A stretch of 64,000 nucleotides of DNA, from positions 33,603,359 to 33,667,358 of the forward strand of contig NW_023603184.1 of the NCBI RefSeq assembly GCF_014898055.3. The letters run 5' to 3'. The number at the start of each line of letters is the position of its first letter. Positions within the stretch are counted from its first letter, which is position 1. Below are positions 13,101-26,798 of this stretch, in pieces. The notes under the pieces were generated by a model that saw nothing but the letters and a program-made list of their open reading frames with translations, was not told the origin of the DNA and ran no database searches. The stretch comes from Talpa occidentalis (Eukaryota; Chordata; Mammalia; Eulipotyphla; Talpidae). Made by a program: the position numbers and the translations under genes.

Positions 13101-14029
13101 AAGAATAAGCTATCTCTGATGCCTCTCCTCCCTCTTCATCTTCCTGTCACTTTCTGTAGATGTCTATATGTCTGCAGTCTGGCTTCTGCCTTCACCAGGT
13201 GAGCCACAGAAATAGGTTTTGTTCTGGAGACCAATGTCCAGACCTTCAGGAGTAGCTTATACTTTTCATCTCTTAAGTTACTCACCCTTTACTTATTCTT
13301 CAATGTAAGTTAGTCCTTGCCACCCCATCCTTCCTTTTGATTTTTCTGATTTCTTTTCTTGTTCATTTCCTTTGCTGCCATCTTTTATTCTGTCTGCCCT
13401 TTACAGAAAAAAAAAAAAATCGCTGGAGCCCTAGCTTTCATCCCCAGGACTGGAGTTAGCTCTGGATCCAGTCTATTTGTCTGGAACACCGAGTCAAGGC
13501 TCAGACCCACAGGGTAGGTTCTGTTAGGGATCCTTAAATTCATGCAGACACCACAATGTGTGGGGGGAGCAGGGGGCTAGAGAAAAGGGCCAAGATTGCA
13601 CAAGGAGCATTGGCTTCTGTTTTCCCATTGGCTTCAAGGTTGTCTGAGTAAATGCAAGAAGGCAAGTGATGAAGAAGGGTGGTACAGGAGGTGGGTGGCT
13701 TGTTTTTCTTACCATGAAGAACCATGAAACTGGGTAATGAAACTTTAGGGAAAAACCAATGAACAAAATTATCACCCCTCCCTCTCATTTCATCATTACC
13801 ACTAACCTCTTCCAGAAGGAAAAATACATCTCCTTACAAGCTGGGGAGGGGAAAGCTTACATCTCAGAGCAACCTGTCATTTCCTTTTCCTAAAACTCAG
13901 TTTCTGACTAGAGCTGATAAAAAGAATTTGCCTTTCAACTTCTTGTCTCCTTAAAGGGCCACAGCTTGAAGCAATTACTCCTATATTTAAGTTTGGAACA
14001 TGACCCAGGGAGTACTGACCAATGACAGA

Positions 14030-14330
14030 GCACTAGAGCCAGACTGGCAATCTGAAACCAGAATGAAAGAATGGGCCATGGAAAGACATGAAAGGAAAAA
14101 TGTGTCGCTTTGCCCTCTGAAGTAGGAGGCCTAGGCCTTGTCTGGAAGCCTCAGCTTGAGTAACACTGTGCAGAGAGATGCCTACAGTCAACCTGGCTTT
14201 AGGTCCAGACCTCACTAACCAAATCATGTCTCTGACCCTCAGTCCCCTATCTGTACAAGGGGTACATATTACTTCAACTCTGTAGTCTGGCAATGAAACA
14301 TTAAATGAAATAAACTTGAGGAAAGCAGTT
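14030..14330 (-). repeat. MIR-like SINE remnant
   Basis: It includes tctctgaccctcagtcccct and atctgtacaaggggtacata, the complement of the MIR core. Confidence 0.55.
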
Positions 14331-17300
14331 ACTTCTGCCTCATAAGTCTCCCAAGAGCAGTTTTAGGGAATAATCAGCAAATGTCTATTTTCTTCACTTA
14401 TGGTTCAAATGTCTCATCTCCTCAGATTTGTGCTCCCACAGGATCATGTACACAGGATCATGCATACAGCTCTGTTTAGTATACTTTGCGATAGCTCAGT
14501 TTGAGCAAAATTGGAATAACTGTAACACAGCTCTAAAAAGTGGGCAACAGAGAGACCATATTGTTATCCCTATTTGTGGTAAATAAGAACACAGCTTAAT
14601 GACTTTCCCCACCAACAGCAAGTGGTACACCTAAAGAAAGTCCTATCCACTGACTCCCAAACCCCTAAATTTGTTACTCTCCACAGTTTACCAAAAAAAA
14701 ACAGTCAAAACAATGGGCCACTGGAATTCTGGGAGGATTACATGAGAGGCTGGTGTCCTGCAAGGTTTCTCCAAAGCTGGGTTGTATTCTCATGAAATCT
14801 GCATCCTTTCTTCCTCCTCACTTGGCCTCCCTATTGCCTCCTGTCTTTTTTCTGGCACTGAATATTGCTTCTGATCTCAAAATCAATTATATCTATAAAT
14901 GGCGGGTGCCTGGAGAGTGTTCCTTTTGGCGGCCAGCTCTGATTAGCGTCCACCAAGTAGCATCCACTTTCATCACCCTCAGGAGAGGTAACACTGAAGG
15001 CTGAGTGATAGGAGGCAGCACAGGCGCCGGCTGTGCAGAACCTCACCCTACCCCCGGAGGGGCCACTTTAGAAAAAGCCACATGGGCCTCAAACACAGCA
15101 GCATATCAGGGGGATCCTCCCTTTGACAGAGAATTTTTTGCAGCAGGCTGTGAACCGGTCACTGCAAGAAAGTCGCGAGTTCAGGCCTGTGCTCCCAGAG
15201 ATGCAGCCAGGCAGTGTCTTGACCTGTTTACACAATGGAGGGGCAGGGCCCATGCTGTGAGCTCTGTCCCAGGCTCAGACCACCCCAGACCAGTGAAAAC
15301 TAACCCAGGCTGTGACCCCTTAAAGACTTGCTTGTACATTTCCTGGAAAATCTCTCTTCCTAATGGGGAAATCCCTTGGGGTATCTACACATGATCAGTG
15401 AGTCTGAGACCATAGCTGAGATCCACAGGCCATCCCCAGAGATGCTGCCTCCTCCCTATCCTGCGTCCGGCACAGAGTCGTAGACAAGAAATATCCTGCC
15501 TTTAGACATGTCCAAAATCTCATCTCTGCCTCTGTGCTAATTCTGTTTATCCTGTTCAGTCTAACCCAAAGTCTTCATGCTCTCTTTTTCTGAAGACCAG
15601 ATGGGTTACTGCATAGAGGAAAACAGATGGGCGCTGATAGATCACCCCTCAGTAGAGCCAGGGCCAGAGTGACAACTCCATGGCTCAAAAGCCAGGTGGG
15701 GAAATAACTTCCCCCTTCCTGGGCTGCTGGAAGGAGACTGAATGAACAGGGGCACAGCTGCAAGGAGAGATGGCTCAGTGGGCGTTGGACTTGAGTAAAC
15801 ACAGGGTTTGGGCTGCGCTTGCTGGGTTTGGGTTTTCTTAACCTTCCCCTCCCTCTACCCCGGCCTACCGGTGCTTCCCCAGCAGCAGTGGGGAGCAAAG
15901 TCTAGAATGGAGGTGGCAGACTAGAGATCTGTGTGCCAGGCTTGACCTGAAGGTCTGGGTCTCATGGGCAGTCAGCTAGAGTTGAGTAGCAGCTGCTTCT
16001 CAGGCAAAATGTATTCAGTAAACAGGGGTATTGGGAATAGCACCCCAAGAGATACTGTCATTGGGTGATCTGTGTCAGAACTCAAGCCTAAGAGCAAGGA
16101 GGCCTGGTTGGGCCTGGATGATGAATGGTTGTCAGGGTTGGCAATAAGAGTCAACTGTTTGCCCCCATGCTCTGCCTCAAGGCCATGAGTCATTCTTGCT
16201 CCTACAACCAGATGCCAGGAGTCCTGTGGTCCAGGATACATGTCACAGATGGCAGGTCTCTGCCTGCCCCATCAGAGGAGACACACGTGCAAAGTCCTCC
16301 GAGCTCTAGATGGCATCACATCAGCACTGTGGTACAAGAATCGAGTCTTTTCAAATAGATGAAGCAGATTTCAGGACAGCACTAGCAGAAACAGCACAAC
16401 ATTCAATTTGGGACTGGGAACTGGGAACCCAACAATCTCAAGCTCCGACACCGCCAAGCCCAGAAGAAACATGAGTGAGAACTGAGACTCCAGTTTGTTC
16501 TGTGACTTGAACTCAGAATTTGCCAAGAAAAGAGTATTCCATACTCCTATCATTTCATCCTTGAAAGAGTATGAAACCGGTGAAAGTTACAGACATAAAA
16601 TAACCTGCTAAGTTCAGGAAGATCCTTAAATCTTTAGGATAAGCAGGATAGAGAGGATGCTGGGGTACCATGTAGTAAGTTTAAAAACTAAGCCCCCCAT
16701 TGCTCACTCAGTAAACAGGTTTGAGAAGCTTGAATAGATAAATGACTGGATAAGGTTGTCATGGGAACCAGGCCATAAGCCTGACCACCATGACCAGAAA
16801 AACCAGCCCAGCTCCAGGAATGCAGAAGCAGGGCCCGGACACATTCTGTGTCAAAGGCCAGCACCCGAGAGCAGACATCCCAGAAGATAACTGGTGCAAA
16901 CTGGCGCCCTAAATGGAAAGCCAAAGAAAGCAGAATATAAAAGAGAGTCTCAATCCTTCTTGCCTCACAGACCTCTCCTGTCTTGCCCCCTGCACCTTTG
17001 CAGGGTATTTCAATAATCCCACCTTTCCTGTTCTCCACTCTGCCTCTGATAAATTCTGTCACCCCTGCACCTCTGGCCTCACCCTGATATTATAATGCCA
17101 CAGAGGATAGTTGGGCTTAAAACATTTTTTTAAAGTCTAAAATTCAGTCCAAAAAAATAAAATAAAACAGTCCATGGGATTTCGCTTCAAAGGGAAGACA
17201 GCCTCCCCAGGGGATGCTGAGAACCAACACCAGAGTCCTGGGCACAGTTGAGGAGGGGCAGAATCACCACCACAGGCGCAGAGTCGGGTAGGCCTAAAGA

Positions 17301-19068
17301 AGCACCCAGGGCAGCGCCAGGTCCAGCTCAGCCACCACCGCGCAGCGTCCTCTGACCATCTATTACATGGCTGCTCGCCAGGCACTGCTGTCCTGAAGCA
17401 TCAACCTCCTGACATTATTCTGACACATTCCCTTCCACATTCAAATTTTCTTGGTCTCTGTTTTTTTATAGCACTCCATCACCTTCCTCCCCCATCCCCA
17501 CCTCAAAGCCACAGCTTGCGCAGACGTAAAGATAATATCTAGTGGTTTATTCCCTGTACTCATTGGAAAAGTGCTTTCCTGTCCTTTGAGATTTTTCCAT
17601 CAGGCTATTTTCTTTCCTGGGACATCAAAGAGAAAGATTCAACTGAAAAAGACTCAACTCCTATTACTACTCCAATTTGCAGGGAATAGGGTGAACAAGA
17701 GAACTGGCAATTTAAATAGAAAATCAAAAGGAGCCAAGAAGGTGGTGATTTATGAATCAGCAAAAGAAAGATAAGAAAGTAATAGCAGCTTCTGAGCTGC
17801 TAGAACTTGTTTTTATAAAGACATCGGAATAAAAATACTGACTTAACCTTTTATTTTCCAAGTTCTTAAAATACACTCAAACAAAGGTAGGAATACCTGG
17901 GAAGTAAGACATTTATCCTAAACCCAAAGATGAGATGGAAGCTTAGGTACATTATTATTCTGTGGAGAAATTATTTTAAATTTATAGTGATCACAGTAAT
18001 AAAAAGACATCAGCGCTTTGGGAGAAAGATTATGAGCCATCATTGAGTTGAGCTTCCTCCTCTGAAGGGACTTTCATTCTTTAAATAATCAGTGTGTAAC
18101 TTTTACACACACAGCAGAGGCTGCCAAGCATACAATGTAAATGTCAGTCATGGTGTATTTTTCAAAATAACTGAAGATGCAAGAATTAGTCAAATTAAGG
18201 GAATCTATCAATTAGATAGATCATAATAGTTTGATAAAATAAAATCTCTAATTAGCATCAACAGATTCTGAAAAGGCTTTTGACAAAAATCCAACAACGC
18301 CTTCCTTAAAATTGCAGCTCTTTACTCACAAGAGGGCAAAACTGTTAAAGAGTAGGAAAATGGTTAACTCATCTGTAATACTTTTACCAAAAAAATCTAC
18401 AGCAATGGCAAACCTAAAAAATGGAGGAAAAACAGCTCCGTGACATGAAGCATGTAAGATCAGAGGACTAAACTGTGCATCTGGTGTGAACAGAACTTTG
18501 TAAATTAGGTCTACATAATGATGAGGAGGACCAAAAGGAAACAAAGAAAGGATATTTAAGAGATTTATTTGACTGATAGGAGAGCAGATTTTTAAAAAAA
18601 TTTTGGTATCTATTAAATCAAAGCATTATTTATGTAATAGGTTTTATCAAAGAAGACTACGCAGAGTGGGAGGGGGAAGCGTGAGGGTAGAAAAGAAGCA
18701 CTAAATCAGTTGAAGAATGGAACTGACTTTCTAAAACCCCAGGTGCCACCTGAAACCTTGGCTCAGGCGGAAAGAGGAGATGACATTGCCAGCTGGCAGC
18801 TCCTTCCACAACCAGGCCTGGAGAAAGTGCCACTGGGGAACCTCTAACCCGCCCAACAGGTTATTCCTCTCAGGCCAGCCCTTCCACCAGCCCCCTGTGC
18901 AACTCTCCAAGTTCAGGCCGGTTTCACCTGCTGCATAAACACTACACACTGAGCGGCCAAACCTAGCTCAAAGGCAGGATGGGAAAGTGAGCAGCCAGAG
19001 CTATAGCCTGGGCACAAAAAGGGACTAACACATGCGCTGCGTTAACGCTCAAGACCCGCCACCCTTAC

Positions 19069-19182
19069 CTGTTGAAGCATCTCCTCTGCAGCATTGAGTT
19101 TCACCTGGTGTCCCTCCAGACACACCTCCAGATCCCGAATCTTCTCCCCTTGGGCTTCCACTTGGTCAGTGAGGACACTCAC
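19069..19182 (-). CDS. PPFIBP2: PPFIBP2 coding exon (about residues 125-162), coiled coil
   Basis: A 114-bp, 38-codon, phase 0-0 exon. The acceptor reads ctgggacag, followed by GTGAGT, which encodes VS and could be mistaken for a donor; the real donor is gtaagg at 19068-19063. The peptide runs VSVLTDQVEAQGEKIRDLEV and then CLEGHQVKLNAAEEMLQQ, identical or nearly so to mammalian liprin-beta-2 as I know it. It forms heptads of the N-terminal coiled coil. Because it is symmetric, skipping it would keep the frame and remove 38 coiled-coil residues. No disruption is seen. Confidence 0.97.
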
Positions 19183-21271
19183 CTGTCCCAGGAAATAAAG
19201 CAATGGTGAAGGTGCAAGAGTTCTGCAGGGGTGGGAATGGCTTCCCACTGTAGGTGAGCCCTTAAGTCACATACTGATTCTCATCTGAGAAGAATGGCTT
19301 TTCTTTTCGGTGGGCAGAGGGAGGAAAGTGTCCTGATGAAGGAAACTCCAGTTGTTTTCTTACCTGGCCAGGGTGTCTTGCCATTGCCTGGATGGTGTTG
19401 GTCAGGTTTCCTGCTCCTGACAGACCCAAGAGAAAGCCACCCAGCAGTCACGAGAGCTGCCCCTGGGCTGGACTCTGGCTCCTCACTCCTCTGAACAAGC
19501 TCACTCGGCAGTCCCCACCTCAAGGCATAGCTGAGCTGGCTTGCCAGGACTTCTGCCACCTCGTGTGAAGGAGCAGTCCAAACTTCTGTGGAAACGAACC
19601 AATGACCTTTCCTCTCTCATAAGGGTGTGAGGACTGCTCACCTATCAGACAAAGGTTCTGAAGCAATTAAGGAATGTGGGATGTAAAGGGCATGTATTAG
19701 CACTGACAAAACTTGGCTCAGAAAGGGTTTTGTGCTTCACAGGCCAAAACATGACTCTAAGTCATAAATATACACAAGCCACATTGCACATACGGGGGCA
19801 GGAAAGAAGTCATTCTGAAGCACGCTGAGAACATCTATTGGAATTATTAATAACAAGCCACAAACAATAGACACGTAAATCACACCCGACATAGGTATAG
19901 GAGGATCTCATAGTCTGCTCCATTAGCAGGAATGACGGCAGTGTAGATCCTCTTTCTTTTTAGTTATGAAGAGGTATCTCAAAACAGAAAGATAGCGAAA
20001 GAAAACGGATGGCCTTCCCCAAATAAAGAAATCAATGACTGGTAAACTGAGATCCTTTTAGACCCTCTGGTTTTTAACCTATGGTCCAGTCATTGCTATT
20101 TACATATAGATTACCCTGAATTATTTCTCAAACTGCAATACCAGAGCATGAAAGAACTATTGTGAATTCATTTACGAGTGTGTAAATAAACTTTAATTAT
20201 AAAGGTCTCTTTTACAAAGGAACTAATCTACATTAATATGGTTATAAAGCTTTCCATTTGACGTTGCGAAATGAATTATGCACAATTGAGACATATTTCT
20301 GGAGCCGATGCTTGGGGTACAAACATTTCATTTATAATCTCCAAATGGGCACCTGCCAGCAGGGCCATCTTAAACATAAACCTTTCTGTTTGTGTTTAAT
20401 TCTTAAGCCCATCGCTATCAATGGCCCTGGCCTTTTTCACTACTAACTCTACTTTCACAGGTAGGCACAGGGACCGACCTTTGTTTCCTGGCTCCACAGT
20501 CTCTTATTTGTGTGGGGTATTTTAGGGCTAATCTTCTCTTGGGGATTAACACTCATGTAGTCTGCACAGAAACTAGAGGAAGAATATGTCGTCCCCAGGA
20601 CCCCATAGGCCACAGCTCAGCTGCACAAGAGGCTCAAGATGTACCTCAATCATCACTTTATATATTATAAATGGAAAAGTGTAGATAGAAAACTGGGACA
20701 AAATCTATGAAGATCCTAGAATGTGATATTTATTCACTAAAAAGAATTTTTTGAAATCCCTACAATGTACTCAGCATGTTTTTAGGCACTAGGAGGAGGA
20801 GCTACAAAAGAAAAACCAAACATGAAAATTCTTGTCTTAAGTTACATCCTAATAAGAATATGAAATTTTGGTTTTACTTGCTTTAAATCCTGGAAATAAC
20901 GTATTTTGTTATGTTTGATGTGCCTTACTGCTCTATAAGCAGACCCAGGAAAACATTCTAAGGACTCCAATTAACTCAGGCCGGCTGGGCTGCTGTGTGA
21001 ATTTACAAGTGGGGGGGTCTGTCTAACCAGCTTCATGGCAACTAGGCAAGAGGGGGAGCCAGGACACAGCAATGGTGCTGGTCTGTCCACAAGTTGCTGG
21101 TGGAATACAGAAAACACTAAAGTCCACTTCTGACTCCTCTGATAAACACAGTTCCCAGTTGTGTTGGGATTATTGAAATAAGGATTTTTCAAGAATTCAG
21201 AATTTAAAAAACAAACATGAACATGCAGAAGAGCGTTATCACACAGAACTTCTTTATTAAAATGTAATCCT

Positions 21272-21560
21272 GGGCCTCCCTAGTGGCGTAAGGGGTTAAG
21301 TCTCAGCACTGTGAAGCTATCTGCAGCCACTGCAGCGCAAGTTCCATGCCCGGCCCAGGAGCTACCCACATGGCGCAGCAGACCTCTCCTGACTCACCCG
21401 CTGCTCCCCTCAGCAGTGTATTTCAGCCAGTCTGCCTGCTCTGTTCCCCACTGTCTCTGGTGAATCCTCTCACACACACACCACCCCTACCCCCACCCCA
21501 CCTCTGGCCTGTACCCCAGCTCTTGTACACCTAAATAAATAAATCTTTTTTAAAAAATAA
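21272..21560 (+). mobile_element. tRNA-derived SINE, subfamily A, full length
   Basis: The head starts at gggcctccctagtggcg and the tail is AATAAATAAATCTTTTTT plus an A-rich run. A perfect 14-bp target-site duplication, taaaatgtaatcct, lies at 21258-21271 and 21561-21574. It has an expanded CA/C-rich segment near 21470-21500. Confidence 0.92.
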
Positions 21561-21721
21561 TAAAATGTAATCCTTCTAAATAGCAATGTGTGATTTTGGC
21601 CATGAGTTTCCTGGTTCAAACGTTTGCAAATTTCACAACGTTTGCTATGAAAATCTAAATTGGATATTCTCTCATGAATCACATCGTGAGGATGGCGTTT
21701 TGCATGACACATCCTTGAACT

Positions 21722-21985
21722 TGAGGTCATTATGCTAAGTGAAATCAGTCAGAAAGTGAAAGAGACAGCTACCAAGTGGTTTCTCTCATCTGTGGGAATC
21801 TAATAACCAACCAACCAAACTAACAAATCATGGTGAAAAGATTATGCGGGTTCACAGAGGGGAAGGGAAAGAGGAAAAGGCTGAGCAGGCCAATGGCGTG
21901 GGAATGGTGCGTTTATACACAGCAGGAAGTGTGAAGCTGTACTCCTGGAGTTTATAGAGCATTGTAAATCAATAAAATGTTTGTT
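21722..21985 (+). mobile_element. L1 LINE 3' tail
   Basis: It begins aggtcattatgctaagtgaa and continues through 3'-UTR-like sequence to gtaaatcaataaaatg. This is a short 5'-truncated L1 remnant. Confidence 0.7.
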
Positions 21986-22009
21986 TATGCAAACTATACA
22001 TCCCTCAAA

Positions 22010-22330
22010 ACAGTTGCACTGAAGAATGCTTTAAGACCTGGCCCCTGCTACCTCTTGAAAGGCAGTTACCACCATGCTTCCTGGGGCAGAGTGCCAGGCC
22101 CGACCCCTGGCGTTCTTCCTTCCCATGTGTTCCCCCACACACCGCTGGGCTCTCTGGACCAGCCACCTCTGGCCGCGTGTCCTTCCACCCGACACCCCGT
22201 CTTACTGCAGGTCTTTCTCAGGGAGTGCTTCTGACTACACAGTCCTTGGCTATTTTGTTTTTTTCCATAGTATTTATCACCACCTGAAACATTTTATTTC
22301 TTGTTTATACAAATGCACACTCAAAAGGAA
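22010..22330 (+). mobile_element. L2 LINE fragment
   Basis: The middle-to-3' L2 phrases are present, including atagtatttatcaccacctg and aaacattttatttcttgt. Confidence 0.65.
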
Positions 22331-23404
22331 GCTCTGCAATAGGGACTTAGTTTTCTTTTCTGCTGCATCACCAGCAGTTAAAACAAATGACCGCCAAGTC
22401 TTGAGCACTGAAATTTTTTTTTTAATGAATAGCTCAGGGAAGTGAAGAAAAACCCAAAACTAGGATACAAAATTCCATTATTGTATACTAGGTCTGCTTC
22501 CAATTATTTAAAATAAGGGCAGGACAGGGGAAAACAAAGGCCAAATAAAATAATATTTATTTAATTTTATTCTAGCATTCCAACTTAAAGCTCCCAGTCC
22601 AGGGAAGACTCCAGAATCCCACCTACCCTGTCCCCTATTTCACTACTAGTCTGTACACCACACTTCAAGCCTTTTAAGGATCTAGGATTGGGATTTTAAT
22701 CTTTTAGTCTCCAAAGTGTCCAGCAGTGTATCTGCTGCATCCAGGACCTTGCTGCCGGCTTACACACTGAAGAGCTAACACAGCAAAGGACCCCTGCCTC
22801 ACCAGTAGGCCTCCCATAAGAATTTCTGACTTTATGTTCTACCAACCAGAGCAAGATTTCAGAGATGAAATAGTCCCTTTGACTATCTTTCTCCATAAAA
22901 AGTTTTGGCATTCTCCTTAAAGCGGGAGTCAGCAAACGTTTATCAGCCTTACTAACCCCAGGGGGATAGGCCTCAAAGTGATTAGTCTAGATCAGCTCCA
23001 GATGATTTGGACCGGATCCTGTTACCCTTCACATTTAGGCCCATATCGCTCTGTCTCATTAGTTACATAAGGACACATGTTATCTCCCTTGCAAGACTCC
23101 CAGGCTCCTAGAGGTTAGGACCCAATCAGTCCTCCCGTCACAGAGCATCCAGGGTATGGCGGTAGATGATGGCTTGTACATGATAAATAGGCAAATGCTT
23201 TTGCAGGCCCCCAAGGCAAATCCAGAGTTAAATTGTGCCCCCAGTTACTTTCTGCTTTGTTCTAGGAAAAGTCTTTTTAAAAACACATATACTTTGGGAG
23301 CAGGATAAATCCAACAGAGAAAACACCTTGCACTCCCCTCTCATCAGGGCAGCTCTGGAGTCGCAGGTGGCAGGGTAAGCTGCTTCCCATCCAAAAGGAC
23401 CCAC

Positions 23405-23497
23405 CTGTAATATGAGGGACTCCTTATCTCCTTCTAGACGTGCCAAACGTTCCTGGTAGGTTTCATTACTAGCAGCACCGTGGTGATTTACCTGGGA
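23405..23497 (-). CDS. PPFIBP2: PPFIBP2 coding exon (about residues 94-124), start of coiled coil
   Basis: A 93-bp, 31-codon, phase 0-0 exon of liprin-beta-2. The acceptor reads ctttag and the exon opens TCCCAG; a second AG six bases inside the exon is not used, because the first one gives the SQVNHHGAASNETYQERL peptide expected after ...GESL. The exon ends LEGDKESLILQ at a gtgggt donor (23404-23399). The sequence enters the liprin coiled coil (heptad pattern ERLARLEGDKESLILQ), the region used for dimerisation and liprin-alpha/beta pairing. It lies 28.9 kb downstream of the preceding exon. It is also the first exon onto which the candidate alternative first exon at 39019 could splice, with matching phase. 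Confidence 0.96.
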
Positions 23498-25949
23498 CTA
23501 AAGGGAAGGAAAAAAGTGAAAAGAATTGGTTAGACAAACATCTTACTAATTCTCAAATGAAATATGCAATTTGGGAGGACAGTTTCACTGACTATATATG
23601 CAAAACCACTCACCAAAAGAGGAAGCCACAGGATTTCAAAACTACTACAAGAAGGACCAGACTAGATGCCATGGATAGGTGTGCCTTGAAAGTTGGCAAA
23701 AATACCCCCTGGGTGACCTCACCCTTGGCTGGGATGCCTCGGTGGAGCTGTAGACACAGTGGTGCTTGAACTGACAGGACATGTTGGGTCTGGTTTAGCT
23801 GTAGGCACGGCCTGCCCAAGGCACCAACAGCAGTAAGGGTCTACTCTGAGAGGAGATGGGGAATCCAGTCCATGTACCAAGACATGGCATGAGAACAGCT
23901 CCTGCACAGATCTTGGGATCTCCTAACTTTTATACCAGGGTCCTCTAGCACCAAGGCCCATCTCATAGTACGGACATTCATCCTGAATATCACAGGAACA
24001 TGAAGGATGGGGATACCAACTCTAAGCCCCTCATCTACTCACACGTCCCTTCTATAAGTGGCCATCCAAACCCTTCACAAGGGCTTAGCAGCCAAGCCCA
24101 CCATGCTGTGTTCCTGCTGTGCTAGAACTAAGAAGTGCAAACCAAGATGAAACCTCTTGAAAAGAACTCAAATGACAATCAGAGTGGTCTCAAAGGGTTA
24201 AGCAGAGGGGAAACACAGGAAATAGAAAGTAGCCAGAAACCATAGAAAATGGGAAAAGTGGATGATCTTTAAATGGCAGGTGGCAGAATTGTATAAAGTG
24301 CCATGAGCTAGAGACAGGAGCTGCAGTCACTTTCTGGGTGTGTCTGTCCTGGTTGTAGACAGGGAGGAGGGAGGTAGCTGCTAATGGCCCGATGCCAGCA
24401 ATACTTCTTCCATGCTAATAGAAGGTCGAAACCAGAGGACCACCGTAGGCTATCCAGGAACTTGGCAGCAGTCCCTGGCACTTGAAAAAATAGACCTTGT
24501 TGTTGAATGGGGAAGTGACAATCATAATAACCTGGGCCAGTTCAGAGGATTCAATGTTCCATATTCCAAAGGCAGGTGCCCTCTGTCCCAAATGAAAGTC
24601 ATGATTTTGCAAAGGGAGCCTCAGAGGAAACCAGGCACAGGAGTTAGATGGGTTAGATGGCACCCTTCTGAGTCTGTTTCTCCACATGCCAACCCTCCTA
24701 AATGGCTTACCCACCCCCTGCCATTAAGAAAGGGCACCTCCTTTCTTCTCTTGTCACCCACCCCTTCCCCAGTGTACTGCCTAGCTGTGGGTCTGCAGCA
24801 GAGCTAGGTATGGTTCTAGAACAGAAACAGGCACTGAGTATTCTTCATTCAAGCCTGATTTTCCATTTATGAGAAAAGTGTTTGGGGAAGGTATGGTGGG
24901 TAGGCAAACCCTGGGGTAATGCCTAGGGCGGATGTGCTGGGCACAGGCTGGACGGGACACTGCCTGGCTGCCACTCCACTGCTTTCCACTCCAGCCTCTC
25001 CCAGTCTGCATCTTGTTCATTGTTATGGAAGCGCTTTCATACCACAGACAAAGAACGCTGACAATCATAAATGGCTTCCTCGTGTTGATGACAGTTATTG
25101 TTGCTACATTAATTAATAGCCTGGCCCTCACGTGGTCAAACTGACTAGTATCCAAGGATATAATTATAACCTACATTTTCTCAGAACCTGACATGAAAAG
25201 AGAGGCAACACTTCTTAACAGCAATTCACATGCTTCTCTGGCAGAGAATTCACATAATGGTGACTTCTCTCCCAGGGTCTAGGGAGAATAGAGAAGGCAC
25301 CCAAGTGAGGCTGCTTGTGCCGACTCCAGTGTTGCATGTGTGGCGAGCCTTCCACACTGGCAGCTGTCCCTCCTCCAGCAGGAGGGAAGGAGAGAAGACC
25401 AAAGGGCAGACTCCTTCCACGAGACCCCAAGGAGCCACCACAGCAAGTGCACAGTGCCTCAGCTGAAGCAAACTCGCTCCTCATCACAGCAAATCCTCTG
25501 CCCTACAGTCACACAGAAAGGCAGCGATTTTCACTAGTTGATGGGAAAAAAAAGAAAAGTAAGAACACTGATGCCATAGGTTCAGTTAATACATAAAATG
25601 TACACCATAGAGTCTATAAAACATGCAAGAAGTAGATGGAGATATCTGGATCCACTCTGGTAGCCTCTGGAACAGCAGGGAAGACACACAGATAAGTAGG
25701 AGAAAGTCAAACAGACTTCCCAGGAGAAACGCAGCCATTCCTGAGAAAGGAGCAATTTCTCTTTGTTTTCAAAGAGAGACTACATAATGAGATAAACAAC
25801 ATCCAAGATGACATCCTCACAGTCAACGGAGCCTAGAACTCACTGCTTTCCTGTGACACCCTCCAAACAAGTAAAAAGCTGTAGGTAATGTGAGTCAAAG
25901 GTCAAAGTGATTCTATGAAAACCAACAAAAGAGATTCATGACTCAAGCA

Positions 25950-26096
25950 CAGAACTGTGAACCCTGAGCAAGCACCGACATGCACCAGGCATTGGGGCGA
26001 GCACTTCACGGGCGTTCACGCATTTAATCCTCCCACAACCCTGTGAGACGGGCGCTGTACTTATTCCCATTTTATAGAGAAAGAAACTGAAGCACA
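25950..26096 (+). repeat. MIR SINE remnant
   Basis: It includes catttaatcctcccacaacc, ctgtgagacgggcgctgtac and agagaaagaaactgaagcac: a clear MIR core. Confidence 0.8.
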
Positions 26097-26196
26097 AAGT
26101 GTGTGAACAAGTCACGAATGGGTAATTTGCTTTCGTTACCATATTATAAATTAGTACACTTTTTGCTATCGCTTAATCGAGTAGAGTACAAACTTA
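26097..26196 (+). repeat. Local duplication, copy 1
   Basis: It shares about 85% identity by eye with 26799-26904 in the same orientation; both begin aaagtgtgtgaacaag and end agagtacaaactta. Confidence 0.8.
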
Positions 26197-26239
26197 ATTT
26201 TTTATATACTGGGATTATGAGAATTCACTTAAAACAAAG

Positions 26240-26660
26240 TTTGAATATACTGTCTAAACCTAAATGTCCATTGCTAGGGGAGTAACTAAATAAACTATGG
26301 TTCATCCACATTATGGACAATTTGTAGCATTTTAAGGCATGATGTACTTATTTACAGACCATTATAGAGATACAAGACATACTGGAGAGTGGAAAGCAAG
26401 TCCTACAGAGTAAGACAATGTGATCTAGAAAACAATATTATGCAACTCTTTATGTTTGGATATTTGTATGCAAATAAAGAGATCAAGTGTCTGGGTAGGG
26501 GTGACATAATAACCCTTTACAGAGCTCTGTCCTGGGAAAGTGTTTGGGCTACAAAAGGTGGGGGTGGGAAGTTTTGTCAAAGTGGGCTTTTATTTTAATC
26601 ATAACATTTGAGCTTCTTACAAAAATATGTGGATATTTTTGAGTAATCAAAATACACTGT
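26240..26660 (+). mobile_element. Old L1 LINE 3' fragment
   Basis: The phrases aaatgtccattgctagggga, actaaataaactatggttca and the 3'-UTR-like stretch after them mark a degenerate L1 end. Confidence 0.6.
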
Positions 26661-26798
26661 AAAATCTAGAAGCACTGCTGGAGTACCCCTAGCAGTAGTT
26701 CCTGGACTTTTTTCCCTCCTGTAATAAATTGAGGGACACATCCTCTCTCAACAGTCACACTGGCCCATATAACAACAAAACCAGGAAAGTGTGTCAAC

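Larger units (their letters stand above)
8560..19068 (-). other. PPFIBP2: PPFIBP2 intron
   Basis: A 10.5-kb intron. It contains MIR-like remnants (9960-10140; reverse-oriented 14030-14330), a pyrimidine-rich unassigned tract (about 11280-13000) and a possible LTR remnant (about 16700-17100) with a TATA-like aatataaaag. I see no exon or gene in the rest. Confidence 0.9.
19183..23404 (-). other. PPFIBP2: PPFIBP2 intron
   Basis: A 4.2-kb intron holding an L2-like head fragment (20720-20880), a SINE with clear target-site duplication (21272-21560), an L1 3' tail (21722-21985) and an L2 fragment (22010-22330). No additional exon is supported. Confidence 0.9.

Noticed and set aside
16700..17100. 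Possible solo LTR with TATA-like aatataaaag
   Set aside because: No clear ends, target-site duplication or polyadenylation signal could be fixed, so it is only mentioned within the intron entry.
19177..19182. GTGAGT at the start of the 19069-19182 exon, which looks like a donor
   Set aside because: It immediately follows a cag acceptor and encodes Val-Ser of the known liprin-beta-2 peptide; the true donor is at 19068.
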